From RBG-16-49-21 sp040768125 (lineage in GTDB: Bacteria > Spirochaetota > UBA4802 > UBA5550): a stretch of DNA of 64,000 nucleotides. Below, one piece after another: positions 17,102 to 25,424 of the stretch. Positions within the stretch are counted from its first letter, which is position 1, and each line of letters opens with the position of its first letter. Under the pieces are notes generated by a model. The model was not told the origin of the DNA. It saw nothing but the letters and a program-made list of their open reading frames with translations, and ran no database searches. Both the position numbers and the translations under genes were made by a program. The stretch lies in the NCBI GenBank assembly GCA_040768125.1, contig JAXGNG010000007.1:130830-194829 (forward strand), in the 5' to 3' direction.

Positions 17102-17245
17102 CTACGGGAAATTCAGAAGCCTTCGCTCCCCCTCGAGCTTCCTCTTCTCCGTGAGGTCCCGGGTCACCTCCATCGTACCCAGGTAGCCGCCCGATTCATC
17201 GCCCAGGGCGACGTAAATATATCCGCCCCGGATAACAATCTCCAC
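17102..17245 (-). pseudogene. Remnant of a PAS (DUF438-type) protein, C-terminal ~47 residues only
   Basis: On the minus strand a frame ending at TAG (17102-17104) encodes GGYIYVALGDESGGYLG, then TMEVTRDLTEKRKLEGER, then RLLNFP. This matches the closing part of the PAS domain in DUF438 hemerythrin-like proteins, whose ending is typically GTLEVTQDIT...LEGERRLL. No start codon with a ribosome-binding site lies upstream. The rest of the gene is absent and is replaced by the Crp/Fnr promoter region. It is therefore a broken gene whose family is often linked to NO or Hcp functions. Confidence 0.7.
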
Positions 17246-17263
17246 AGAAATAACTAAAAAGTC

Positions 17264-17279
17264 ATTGACGCAGGTCAAT
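17264..17279. promoter_or_regulatory. TTGAC-N4-GTCAA palindrome, candidate Crp/Fnr-family operator 2
   Basis: ATTGACGCAGGTCAAT has 6 bp arms (ATTGAC and GTCAAT) around GCAG, with the same spacing as the site at 14513. It lies 63 bp upstream of the Crp/Fnr start codon, which suggests autoregulation. Confidence 0.75.
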
Positions 17280-17342
17280 TCCCGGCGTGAACCTGATTAT
17301 TCTGCGGATACGCCGCCGTGGGGAGTTCCCCGCGGCGGAAGC

Positions 17343-18017
17343 ATGCCGGGGTTCCACGCCATGGATCTGTACGCGATACTGAAACTCTCCGAGCTGTTCA
17401 GCGGCTTCAGCGACGAGGCCCTCGGGCAGATGACCGGACGGGGGAAGATCATACCGGCATCCCAGAACAACATGATATTCCTGGAAGGGGAGCGGGGGGA
17501 TTCCTTCTATGTCCTCATCGCCGGGAGCGTGAGGCTGTTCAAGAGCGCGCCGGACGGGAGGGAGATCACCGTAAAGCTCCTGACTCCCGGCGAGATTTTC
17601 GCGGAGGTGGTCCTCTTCGAGAAAGACCGCTACCCCGTGAGCGCCATGGCGGTGACCGACACGACCCTCTTCGCCATGGGACGAGCGGCGTTCTATTCAC
17701 TTCTCGAAGACGAGGACTTCCGCAGGGAATTCATCTCCGTGCTCATGAAGAAGCAGCGCTACCTGGCGGGAAGGATACTCTACCTCACGGCGTACGACGT
17801 CGAGGAGCGCTTCTTCCGCTTCATCGCCGAGCATTACGGCAGGCACGCGTCCTACGACCTGACCCTCCCCAAGAAGGAGATCGCCTCGGCAATCGGCACT
17901 ATTCCCGAGACCTTTTCGCGCCTCATCCAACGGCTCACGGCGCGAGGCATCATACGATGGGAGGGATCGAAGCTTCTGCTCGGCGACGATTTCTGGGAAT
18001 CCCAGGGGTACGAATAA
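17343..18017 (+). CDS. Crp/Fnr-family regulator, HcpR-like
   Basis: The 224 residues comprise a cyclic-nucleotide-binding-like sensor domain (residues 7-125, with IFLEGERGDSFYVLIAGSVRLF and GEIFAEVVLF) and a C-terminal winged helix (about 165-220, LPKKEIASAIGTIPETFSRLIQRL). No Fnr-type N-terminal cysteine cluster is present. The recognition helix PETFSR resembles those that read TGAC half-sites, which matches the palindrome in its own promoter. I infer it is the local regulator of nrfHA and the Fe-S gene. The TTG at 17265 is an alternative start but lies inside the palindrome. Confidence 0.85.
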   Translation: MPGFHAMDLYAILKLSELFSGFSDEALGQMTGRGKIIPASQNNMIFLEGERGDSFYVLIAGSVRLFKSAPDGREITVKLLTPGEIFAEVVLFEKDRYPVSAMAVTDTTLFAMGRAAFYSLLEDEDFRREFISVLMKKQRYLAGRILYLTAYDVEERFFRFIAEHYGRHASYDLTLPKKEIASAIGTIPETFSRLIQRLTARGIIRWEGSKLLLGDDFWESQGYE

Positions 18018-19329
18018 GCCCCAGCTCCCTCCCGAAGCGGGCGACCTCTCCCCTTTCGTTCAAGCGCGCGATGACATGCAGCTCCCGGCGGGCCCTGGTG
18101 CAGGCCACGTACAGGAGGCGCCGTTCCTCCTCGATATCGTTGGCGGGGTCCGGGATGATCGAATCGGCCACGCCGGCGACCACGACAACATCGAACTCGA
18201 GGCCCTTCGAGGCATGCATGGTCATGAAATGAGCGTCCGGGCATTCGTCGCCGAAACAGAGGTGACGGGCGAGAAAGCGCCCCTGCCAGTTGTTCCGGTA
18301 AAGCACGGCGATCGTGCGGCCGGCGCCCGCGGCGGCAAGGACCCCGCGTACGATCTCTCCCTCCTCCTCCGCTGTTGCAACGGCATGGAGGCGCACGCGG
18401 CCTCCCTTCCCCTGGTGCGACCTGAGGCGCTTCCTGGTACGAAACCTGTTCTTTCTTATAAAGGCGTTTGACAGGGTGACGATCTCCCTGCGGGACCGGT
18501 AATTAATCGTAAGCCGGTATACCCTCGCCCCGGGGAAGTGACGACGCATCCTGACGATATACTCGACCCGGGCCCCGCGGAACCCGTATATCGACTGCCA
18601 GTCATCCCCCACGGCGAAAAGGTTGCCCCCGCCCTCGGGAAGGATGAGCTTCAGGAGGCGCACGTTATCCGGCGCAACGTCCTGGAACTCATCCACGAAA
18701 AGATAGCGGTACCGCGCCCGGACCCCGTCGCGCACCCCGTCGTGCCCTTCGAGAAGGGCCGTGGCGAGGTCGATCATGTCCCCGTAGTCGATGAGGTTCC
18801 GCTTCCTCTTGTATTCGACGAATTCAGCCCTGAGAAGCTCCAGTTCACGCAGGATCCCCGCCGCCTCGAGCCGCTTCCTCGCCCGGGCGTCCATGGAATC
18901 GATCACGTCGGGCAATTCGCACGCCATGCGCGCGGGAAGGCCCCGGAACCTCCTGAGATCCGCCATGGCCAGGTCCCGGAGTATCGACTTCCTCTCCTCT
19001 TCATTCAGCACCTTCGGGAGACCCGCGACGCCCCGCATGCCCGCGAGGATATCGGCGTTGTCGCGGAGAAGGCCGAGACAGAAGGAGTGGAAGGTCCCGG
19101 CAGTCACACGGAGGTCGCCGCCGATCCGTTCGCGGAGCTCTTCCGCGGCCTTTCGGCTGAAGGTGAGCACCAGGAATTCGGCGCCTTCCATGGACTGCTC
19201 CCCCATGACGTTGCGCACCTTTTCCACCAGGGTCCGCGTCTTGCCTGTTCCCGCACCGGCAATGACGAGGCTCACCCCTCCGGAGGCGCGCGAGGCGCGA
19301 TACTGCTGATCGTTGAGCCGTTCCATCAT
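17950..19329 (-). CDS. Short UvrD/Rep-like superfamily 1 helicase
   Basis: The motifs of an SF1A helicase are complete: Walker A AGAGTGKT near residue 25, LTFSRKAAEELRERI, TFHSFC, Walker B VDEFQDVAP near 210, GDDWQSIYGFRGA, INYRSRREIV, TMHASKGLEFDVVVV and YVACTRARRELHV. At 459 residues it is much shorter than UvrD, Rep or PcrA (650-730), and the region between motifs IV and V where the 2B domain belongs is only about 70 residues. Its 3' end overlaps the crp/fnr gene by 68 bp, convergently. The role is probably DNA repair, but the partner is unknown. Confidence 0.9.
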   Translation of the reverse strand: MMERLNDQQYRASRASGGVSLVIAGAGTGKTRTLVEKVRNVMGEQSMEGAEFLVLTFSRKAAEELRERIGGDLRVTAGTFHSFCLGLLRDNADILAGMRGVAGLPKVLNEEERKSILRDLAMADLRRFRGLPARMACELPDVIDSMDARARKRLEAAGILRELELLRAEFVEYKRKRNLIDYGDMIDLATALLEGHDGVRDGVRARYRYLFVDEFQDVAPDNVRLLKLILPEGGGNLFAVGDDWQSIYGFRGARVEYIVRMRRHFPGARVYRLTINYRSRREIVTLSNAFIRKNRFRTRKRLRSHQGKGGRVRLHAVATAEEEGEIVRGVLAAAGAGRTIAVLYRNNWQGRFLARHLCFGDECPDAHFMTMHASKGLEFDVVVVAGVADSIIPDPANDIEEERRLLYVACTRARRELHVIARLNERGEVARFGRELGLIRTPGIPRNRRRAEASIPPIV

Positions 19330-19462
19330 GATGATATACGAATGCAGAAAAAACCCATGAACAGAATTTCCGGCGGCCGAAACGCGCCGGGCATGATTAA
19401 AAATTCATTTGACTTTTTGCCGAATGGCGAGGAAATTGTTGCCTTCACGCGGGAGGTATCCG

Positions 19463-20098
19463 ATGAGAATGCACACCGGTGCATGGTGCTGCGCCCTGCT
19501 CCTTCTCCTGGCGTGCTCGAAAAAGAGCGAACTCAACCGGGAGCTGGTCACCGCCGTGACACGGGGCGATGCGACCGCCGTGAGCGGTCTCCTCGAGCGG
19601 GGAGCGGACGCGGACGCACGGGAGGAGACGAATCCCGGAAGGTCGGCCCTGGCAATCGCCGCCGAGGAGGATTTTGTTGAAATCGCCTCCCTCCTGATGG
19701 AAGAAGGCGCGCGGGTGAACGCCAGGAGCAATGACGGCACCACCCCCCTCATGTACGCCTCGGGGGAAGGGAACCGTGACGTCGCGCTGCTGCTCATGGA
19801 ACGGGGGGCGGAAATCAACGTCGTTGACAACCTCGGCCAGACCCCCCTTATAAAAGCGGCGGCGGACGGCCACGACGCCCTCGTCACCGCCCTCCTCGGG
19901 AAAAACGCCGATCCGAACGCCAGGGACGAGGCGGGCCAATCCGCCGTCATGAAGGCGATGATCAACGGTCACATGGAGGTCGCCCGCCTGCTCCTTCAGG
20001 GCGGGGCCCGTCTTGACGAGCGCGACAGACAGGCGATAGAAGAGGCGGCACGACTTCACGCCCAGGGAGAGGAAATAGATGAAATCGACGAAAAGTAA
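19463..20098 (+). CDS. Ankyrin-repeat lipoprotein
   Basis: The start at 19463 follows GGGAGG. Residues 1-18 are a lipoprotein signal ending in LLLACSKK. Residues 25-195 contain about five ankyrin repeats of 33 residues, for example DGTTPLMYASGEGNRDVALL and LGQTPLIKAAADGHDALV. Ankyrin arrays bind proteins; a surface or periplasmic scaffold is likely. Its 3' end overlaps the pentapeptide-repeat lipoprotein gene by 20 bp, so the two are translated together. Confidence 0.9.
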   Translation: MRMHTGAWCCALLLLLACSKKSELNRELVTAVTRGDATAVSGLLERGADADAREETNPGRSALAIAAEEDFVEIASLLMEEGARVNARSNDGTTPLMYASGEGNRDVALLLMERGAEINVVDNLGQTPLIKAAADGHDALVTALLGKNADPNARDEAGQSAVMKAMINGHMEVARLLLQGGARLDERDRQAIEEAARLHAQGEEIDEIDEK

Positions 20099-21161
20099 TC
20101 AAAGGCGCCGCCAATATCCCCCGGAAGGGACCAAGACGGCCCGGGACCATCTTGCCGCGGCCTGCGCCCTCATGGCGATCATGTTCCTGCTCTCCGCCTG
20201 CTCGGGAGAGGCACAGAGAAAAAAGACAGATTACAACAACGCTATGAGCGGGAAGATGGAGCTGAGCAATGCGCACCTCGGAGGGGCGAACCTCTCCGGG
20301 GCGAAGCTCGAGGAAACCAACCTGACCAACGCCGACCTCAGGGGGGCCAACCTGCGCAACGCCAACCTCATGGGAGCGGCCATGAGCGCCGCCCGCCTCG
20401 AAGGGGCGAAGCTCCAGGGCGCCCGGCTCAATGGCGCCGATCTCACCTGGGCGAACCTCAGGGGCGCCAACCTCGACGGCGCCAATCTCTCCAAGGCGAG
20501 GCTACGACGGGCCGTCATGACGGGAACCCGGCTTAACAACACCATACTGAAGGGCGCGTTCCTGAACAGCGCCGAGCTCTCGGGCCTCTCGATGAAGGGC
20601 ATCAACCTCAACGGCGCCGAGCTTACCGGCGCCCACCTTACCCGCGTCGACATCCAGAACGCGGACCTCGGGGGCGCGGAGCTCTCCTGGGCCATCATGA
20701 CGAAAGCCGACGCGAGGAAGGCGAACATGGAGGGGGCCCGCCTCTCCAACGCGGACCTCACCGGGACGAATCTCAGCTGGGCGAACCTCCAGGACGCGGA
20801 CCTGAAGGAGACGCGCATACGGCAGGCGCAGATGGAGGGTACGCGCCTCAAGGGAGCGGACCTTACCTCTGCCGATCTTCGGGGTTCCGTGCTGCTCCAG
20901 GCGGGTCTGGCCGGGGCCAATCTCCAGGGATGCAATCTTGTCGGCGGAATCCTCCGCAACGCGGACCTGTCAAGGGCGAACCTCCAGGGCGCGTTCCTGA
21001 ACAGCGCGGACCTTGCCGGGGCCAATCTCGAGGGGGCCCTTCTGGAAAACGCCGACTTTACAGACGCGGACGTGGGAGGCGCGAAAATCGAAAAAAAATG
21101 GAAGAATTTCCTGGCGAAACAGCGGATCAAGAACTACGAGGGCATTGCCTGGGGGGACTGA
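20079..21161 (+). CDS. Pentapeptide-repeat lipoprotein
   Basis: A lipoprotein signal (residues 20-42, FLLSACSG) precedes about 50 pentapeptide repeats of the A(D/N)LXX type, for example NADLRGANLRNANLMGA, from residue 60 to 335. Such arrays fold into a right-handed quadrilateral beta helix. The family includes gyrase-protecting proteins, but a lipid-anchored form facing the periplasm cannot act on gyrase. GAGAGG precedes the ATG inside the ankyrin gene. The 3' end overlaps queH on the other strand by 28 bp. Confidence 0.92.
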   Translation: MKSTKSNQRRRQYPPEGTKTARDHLAAACALMAIMFLLSACSGEAQRKKTDYNNAMSGKMELSNAHLGGANLSGAKLEETNLTNADLRGANLRNANLMGAAMSAARLEGAKLQGARLNGADLTWANLRGANLDGANLSKARLRRAVMTGTRLNNTILKGAFLNSAELSGLSMKGINLNGAELTGAHLTRVDIQNADLGGAELSWAIMTKADARKANMEGARLSNADLTGTNLSWANLQDADLKETRIRQAQMEGTRLKGADLTSADLRGSVLLQAGLAGANLQGCNLVGGILRNADLSRANLQGAFLNSADLAGANLEGALLENADFTDADVGGAKIEKKWKNFLAKQRIKNYEGIAWGD

Positions 21162-21733
21162 AGCGCCCTCCTCGCCCAGGATGAACCGCGCGTCCGCTCG
21201 AGTTTCGAATAGACGCAGCCGCAATAATTCTGCCGGTAAAACCCGTACCGCCGCGAGAGTTCAACGCTCCGCTGATAGCCTCCCCTCTTTTTAAAGTCCT
21301 CACCGATGAACCGTACGCCGTACGCTTCCTGGAGGGATGCGCCGATACGGTTGATCATTTCCGCGTCCTTGTGGGGGCTTATCGTGAGGGTCGTGGCGAC
21401 GGCATTGATCCCGGATTCCGCGGCCACGCGAAACGACTCCCCGAGCCTCATCCTGAAACATTCCTCACACCGACGAGAGCCTTCCCCCAGGAACCGGTAC
21501 TTCCTCACCCGCGCGGTCCAGTCCCGGGGCTGGAAGGGCCCCTCGCGGCAGGGTATTCCCGTTATCTCCGCGAGGCGTTCCACCTCGGCGCGCCGCGACA
21601 GGTATTCCGAAAGGGGCGCGATGTTGGGGTTGTAGAAATAGAGGGTGATGTCGTATGAGCCTTCGAAGAATTCACAGACGTGGGCCGCGCAGGGTGCGCA
21701 GCAGGCATGGAGCAGTAACGACGGGATACTCAC
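21134..21733 (-). CDS. queH: Epoxyqueuosine reductase QueH
   Basis: QueH makes the last step of queuosine synthesis for tRNA, replacing QueG in many bacteria. The signatures are LLHACCAPCA (residues 6-15), YFYNPNIAPLSEYLSR, RRCEECFRMRL and the C-terminal YRQNYCGC. These cysteines hold the metal centre and cluster. The length of 199 residues is normal. The start appears to be a GTG at 21733. It is a single gene, convergent with the pentapeptide gene. Confidence 0.93.
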   Translation of the reverse strand: MSIPSLLLHACCAPCAAHVCEFFEGSYDITLYFYNPNIAPLSEYLSRRAEVERLAEITGIPCREGPFQPRDWTARVRKYRFLGEGSRRCEECFRMRLGESFRVAAESGINAVATTLTISPHKDAEMINRIGASLQEAYGVRFIGEDFKKRGGYQRSVELSRRYGFYRQNYCGCVYSKLERTRGSSWARRALQSPQAMPS

Positions 21734-21793
21734 CTCTCGGGCCTTCAGGGTGCATCGCCGGCGACACCCGGATGCCGGGGGCCGCCGCGCCGC

Positions 21794-22141
21794 CTACTTG
21801 AGATATTTCGCCATGAAGCGCGAAAGTTTCCGCGCGTTCGCCGGGCTGATCGTGCCGTCAAGCCAGAGGAGGAGCTGGGAACAGACGCCGTTCTGGCGGC
21901 AATACTCGTGATGGATGACGTACCGCGCTATTTCCAGCTTGAGATCTTCGAATATCTTCTCCGCCAGGCAAAGATTCGACGGATCGGCTCCGAGAATGTC
22001 GCAGATCTTAACGACGATTTCATGCTTGTCAATCGCCTGGAGCTCCTTGCAGTAGTTCTCGCCGAAAATCGACTTGGAGAGGAACACATCGTGATCCTCG
22101 GTGACATACGCGCGATTCACGCCCTGGATCGATTCATCCAT
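21794..22141 (-). CDS. Hypothetical protein
   Basis: This protein has 115 residues from the ATG at 22141 (9 codons more are open upstream). It is helical and has a cysteine-containing stretch, YVIHHEYCRQNGVCSQLLLWLDG, near residue 75, and ends ARKLSRFMAKYLK. No signal peptide or known domain is recognised. GGGGGTG lies upstream of the ATG. The AT-rich region on the right (22142-22482) should hold its promoter. Confidence 0.6.
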   Translation of the reverse strand: MDESIQGVNRAYVTEDHDVFLSKSIFGENYCKELQAIDKHEIVVKICDILGADPSNLCLAEKIFEDLKLEIARYVIHHEYCRQNGVCSQLLLWLDGTISPANARKLSRFMAKYLK

Positions 22142-22482
22142 GGATAACACCCCCGATTCCACACTCACAATTGATGTATGATATCAAAATTTCCTCTTTC
22201 ACGTGCGATACGTCCTTCGTGCCGAGCCCTCGCGGGGGGGATACACGTTCCTGCGTCACGGCCATGAACAACGCGCATACAGCCGGTAACGCGTGATCGA
22301 GGAATCATTTATATTGTATACAATTTTTCATAAAACGTCAATACGTATATGAAAATTTTTCATGCCAGAAGCGAGAAATATCGTGTAATTCCGCGAAGGC
22401 AGAATACAATCCGGGAGAAGCCTTTCCCGGAAGAACGGTTGAACCGGCGGGCAGTAAACCGCACGGTGCGTGAATAGCCGGA
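22142..22482. other. 341 bp AT-rich intergenic region with short palindromes
   Basis: No gene seen. It contains ATTGTATACAAT (22313-22324, a perfect 12 bp palindrome) and ATACGTAT (22341-22348) in AT-rich DNA about 180 bp upstream of the hypothetical gene at 21794-22141. These are candidate regulatory sites. Confidence 0.45.
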
Positions 22483-24645
22483 TTACACGATCTTGAAAAC
22501 AATCACCACGAGGTCCGAGGTCGGCGAGGCAAGCCCCATGAAGGATTCGAATGAATTTTTGATCTGCCCGGCAATATCCGATGCGCCGCGCGTTCTGTTT
22601 TCCGATACGACGCCCCTGAGTCTGCGGAGTCCGTACTCTTCGCCCCTCTGGTTCTTCGAAGTCGTCAGGGTCTTCGAGTAGAGGATCCCGATGTCCCCCC
22701 GCTCCAGGTCGGTTCTTCCCATCCCGTACCCCCCGTCCCTTTCATAGCCAAGGGGAATTCCCTCCGTGTCCAGGGTGTCGAAGTTGTTCTTGTCGATCCT
22801 GAAGAGCTCGAGGGGAGGATATCCCGCGTTGGAATACATGAGACGCATGGACCGGGTGTCGTAATAGAGGTAAAAGGCCGTTACCATGGCCCCTTTCCCC
22901 TTCCCGTAGTCGCAGAGAACGGTATTGATGTTCTGCATGACCGTTTGCGTCGCCGGGGCGTCGTGAACGCTTGCGTGAAAAGCTGAGCGGAGCAGCACCG
23001 AGTAGAGGGCGCTGTGGACGCCGACACCCGCGATGTCTGTCGCGAGGAGGCCCACACCCTGCTCCCCCGGCCTGATGAAGTCGAAGTAGTCGCTTCCCCT
23101 GGCGTATTTCGGGATGATGAACGCCCCGAATTTCACGGCGCCAATCACGGGAAGCGACTCCGGCGTGGACAGGTCGATGATGCGCGCCGAAAGATCCACG
23201 GTCCGCGACACCATCTGGTCCTGCATCGCCTTCTGGTAGGTCAGGGCCGTGGAAAAGAAGTCGTTGCTCTTTATCTGGAGCTGATGCAGCTTTTCGATTT
23301 CATCCGAGTGATAGCCGGCAAGGGTTTCCTTGACACCGAGGCAGAGCAGACCCACGACGCGGCGCTCGTGATAGAGGGGTATGACGACCTGCAGCCCGTT
23401 ATCGTTGTAAAACGAGGAGATTTCATCCCTGACGTCGGCAAAGGACCTGTCGTCCGTGTACACGCGGGAGAGCTGCAGCATCTCGGGATTCCGCACGAAC
23501 CAGCGGATCAGCGAGCTGTTTCTTTCCAGTGGCGGGAGGGTGAACCCCTCGATGTCGCCCTTGTAGTAATAGAGCTTGAACGTGCGGGTCTCGTCGTCAA
23601 GAAGTATGAAAAAGGCGTGACGCAGGGAAAGCCCGTCGTGGAGGAGATCAACGGTGCGCCGCACGATGTCATCGAGGTTGCGTTCTTCCGAAATATCGCG
23701 GACGAAATTGTCGACGATCGACCCGAAGGCGTACTGCTTCCGCTTGAACGCGCGGTCGATGATCGGCTGAACGTAGACCGAGAAGAGTATGAACACCGAC
23801 ACGACAACTCCCGCGACCAGGAGAGAGGGGATGGTTTCGAGACCCCAGGCGCCGCTGTTCCATATCCAGATGATCCCGAATATCGGAAGCGAGATCACCA
23901 TGGAAATGACCACGTAGACCAGGGTCTTATGGACGACCGTGCGTATGTCCAGCATGTTGTAGGCGATGATGGAATAGAAAAGGGAAATAACCGTAAAGAA
24001 CGAAGCCACCGACGGCCCGATGACATACAGGGCCGAATAGCCGAAAAAGCCGGGCATGATGATAGAAAAGACCGATGCCAGGGTGATCGAGATTGTGGAG
24101 CCAACGAAGAGATACCGCATCTGGAGGCGGTAGATGTATTCCTTCGTGGTGACATACTTGCGCACGAAATTCCCCAGGGCGGAGAGGACGTAGATGAAGG
24201 CCATGGCGGCATAGACGGTGTACCCGGGAAATTCCTGGTTGAAGTCGCGGATGAATTTCCCGTTTTCATCGAAGTAGGCGCGCGTGATGGTGAAATCGGT
24301 CACGACGACGGTAATCCCCATGGCCAGGGCGGGGAGCAGTATGCCCAGGGCTATGGAGAAGGGAAAGGGCTTCTCCCGCTTCGGGAACACAAAGGAAAGG
24401 CAGAACAGCGAGGAAAAGGTCATGAGCGTCGAAAGCTGGGTTATCTTGTTCATCATGGTCAGGTCGAACTCTTCGGGGAAGGCGTAGGTGAGGAACATCG
24501 TGAAGAGGATGCCCAGGGCGGAGCTCGAAAAGACCGCGAAATAGCGCATCACCTGGTCTCGCCAGTCCTTGACCAGGACGAAAACGGTCACGAAGACGAT
24601 CATGGCGGAGGCGGCGAGGGATATGATGTTGTTAAGGATATTCAT
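22483..24645 (-). CDS. Membrane 7TM sensor with GAF and SpoIIE-like phosphatase domain
   Basis: The protein has 720 residues. The first ~290 form about eight membrane helices of the histidine-kinase-N-terminal 7TM type, with a periplasmic part around residue 120-140. A GAF domain spans about 320-480 and a SpoIIE-like PP2C domain about 520-720. ARGSDYFDF and ATDIAGVGVHSAL keep the metal Asp positions, while the later YTDG motif reads YSKT, so that acidic residue is lost. TSDLVVIVFKIV ends the fold. This is likely a membrane switch in a partner-switching pathway; no substrate protein is adjacent. Confidence 0.87.
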   Translation of the reverse strand: MNILNNIISLAASAMIVFVTVFVLVKDWRDQVMRYFAVFSSSALGILFTMFLTYAFPEEFDLTMMNKITQLSTLMTFSSLFCLSFVFPKREKPFPFSIALGILLPALAMGITVVVTDFTITRAYFDENGKFIRDFNQEFPGYTVYAAMAFIYVLSALGNFVRKYVTTKEYIYRLQMRYLFVGSTISITLASVFSIIMPGFFGYSALYVIGPSVASFFTVISLFYSIIAYNMLDIRTVVHKTLVYVVISMVISLPIFGIIWIWNSGAWGLETIPSLLVAGVVVSVFILFSVYVQPIIDRAFKRKQYAFGSIVDNFVRDISEERNLDDIVRRTVDLLHDGLSLRHAFFILLDDETRTFKLYYYKGDIEGFTLPPLERNSSLIRWFVRNPEMLQLSRVYTDDRSFADVRDEISSFYNDNGLQVVIPLYHERRVVGLLCLGVKETLAGYHSDEIEKLHQLQIKSNDFFSTALTYQKAMQDQMVSRTVDLSARIIDLSTPESLPVIGAVKFGAFIIPKYARGSDYFDFIRPGEQGVGLLATDIAGVGVHSALYSVLLRSAFHASVHDAPATQTVMQNINTVLCDYGKGKGAMVTAFYLYYDTRSMRLMYSNAGYPPLELFRIDKNNFDTLDTEGIPLGYERDGGYGMGRTDLERGDIGILYSKTLTTSKNQRGEEYGLRRLRGVVSENRTRGASDIAGQIKNSFESFMGLASPTSDLVVIVFKIV

Positions 24646-24836
24646 GGTTACCCGGCTCCCCGGCACGCCGTTCCCGGTTCCGCGTGCCCGGGGCGGTCCA
24701 CGGAGCGTGCCGCCCCAAAAAATTCATGACCGGTGACCCGGGAACGGCAAAAGTCATTGACTAAAATCGCATCGTGCGTGTACGATTAGGAGGGGGCGGA
24801 CCCCCCGTTACACCGTTCTTACTATCGAGGTCACAA

Positions 24837-25403
24837 ATGGCTTTGACAAGAAAAAAATACGTGCTTGATAAAAAATTTCAGCTCAGGATCTCAGCACGGG
24901 CGGTCATCCTGCCCCTCGTCACCACCCTGGCAATCTGCGCCGCCCTCCTCTATTTTGCCGCGGACACGGACAGGCTGATTGGGAAAAACAACGACAACAT
25001 CGACGCCATCATCGACACCCAGCAGGGCATGTTCGACACCTTCCTGGCCATACCGGCCCTCCAGGACCCGGGAAACCCGGCGGTGAAAAAATGCGAGGAG
25101 TCATTTAAGAACAACCTGAAGCTCACCAACGAGATCAACGGCAACCACGAGGGGATACGGAAAAACAACCGTATCGTGCTCTACATTCTGATCATCATGA
25201 CCGTCGCGCAGACCATTATCATCTTTTCCCAGTTCATCTTTCTTTCCCACAAGATCACGGGACCCCTGCACGTCATGCGAAACTACCTCGCCGAGATACG
25301 CGAGGGTAAGAAACCCGAATTCAGGTCACTGAGAAAGAACGACGAGCTGAAGGCATTCTACGACGAATTCCGCGAAACCCTTGAATACCTGACGAAACGA
25401 TGA
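24837..25403 (+). CDS. HAMP-domain membrane protein without an output domain
   Basis: The start at 24837 follows GAGG and gives 188 residues. Membrane helices lie at about 20-42 and 115-137 and enclose a small extracytoplasmic helical segment. A HAMP-like region follows (SHKITGPLHVMRNYLAEIREGKKPEF), and the protein ends at LKAFYDEFRETLEYLTKR. No kinase, cyclase or MA domain follows, so it probably works through a partner. It is divergent from the 7TM-GAF-SpoIIE gene. Confidence 0.75.
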   Translation: MALTRKKYVLDKKFQLRISARAVILPLVTTLAICAALLYFAADTDRLIGKNNDNIDAIIDTQQGMFDTFLAIPALQDPGNPAVKKCEESFKNNLKLTNEINGNHEGIRKNNRIVLYILIIMTVAQTIIIFSQFIFLSHKITGPLHVMRNYLAEIREGKKPEFRSLRKNDELKAFYDEFRETLEYLTKR

Positions 25404-25424
25404 AGCCCCACGGTACCCGGAGCC

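Noticed and set aside
23014..24729. A 571-codon plus-strand frame opposite the 7TM-GAF-SpoIIE gene
   Set aside because: The minus strand has a coherent membrane, GAF and PP2C domain order; the other strand reads as low-complexity Glu/His/Asp-rich protein.
24749..24772. A third TTGAC motif (GTCATTGACTAAAATCG) before the HAMP gene
   Set aside because: Only one half-site is present; the matching GTCAA is missing.
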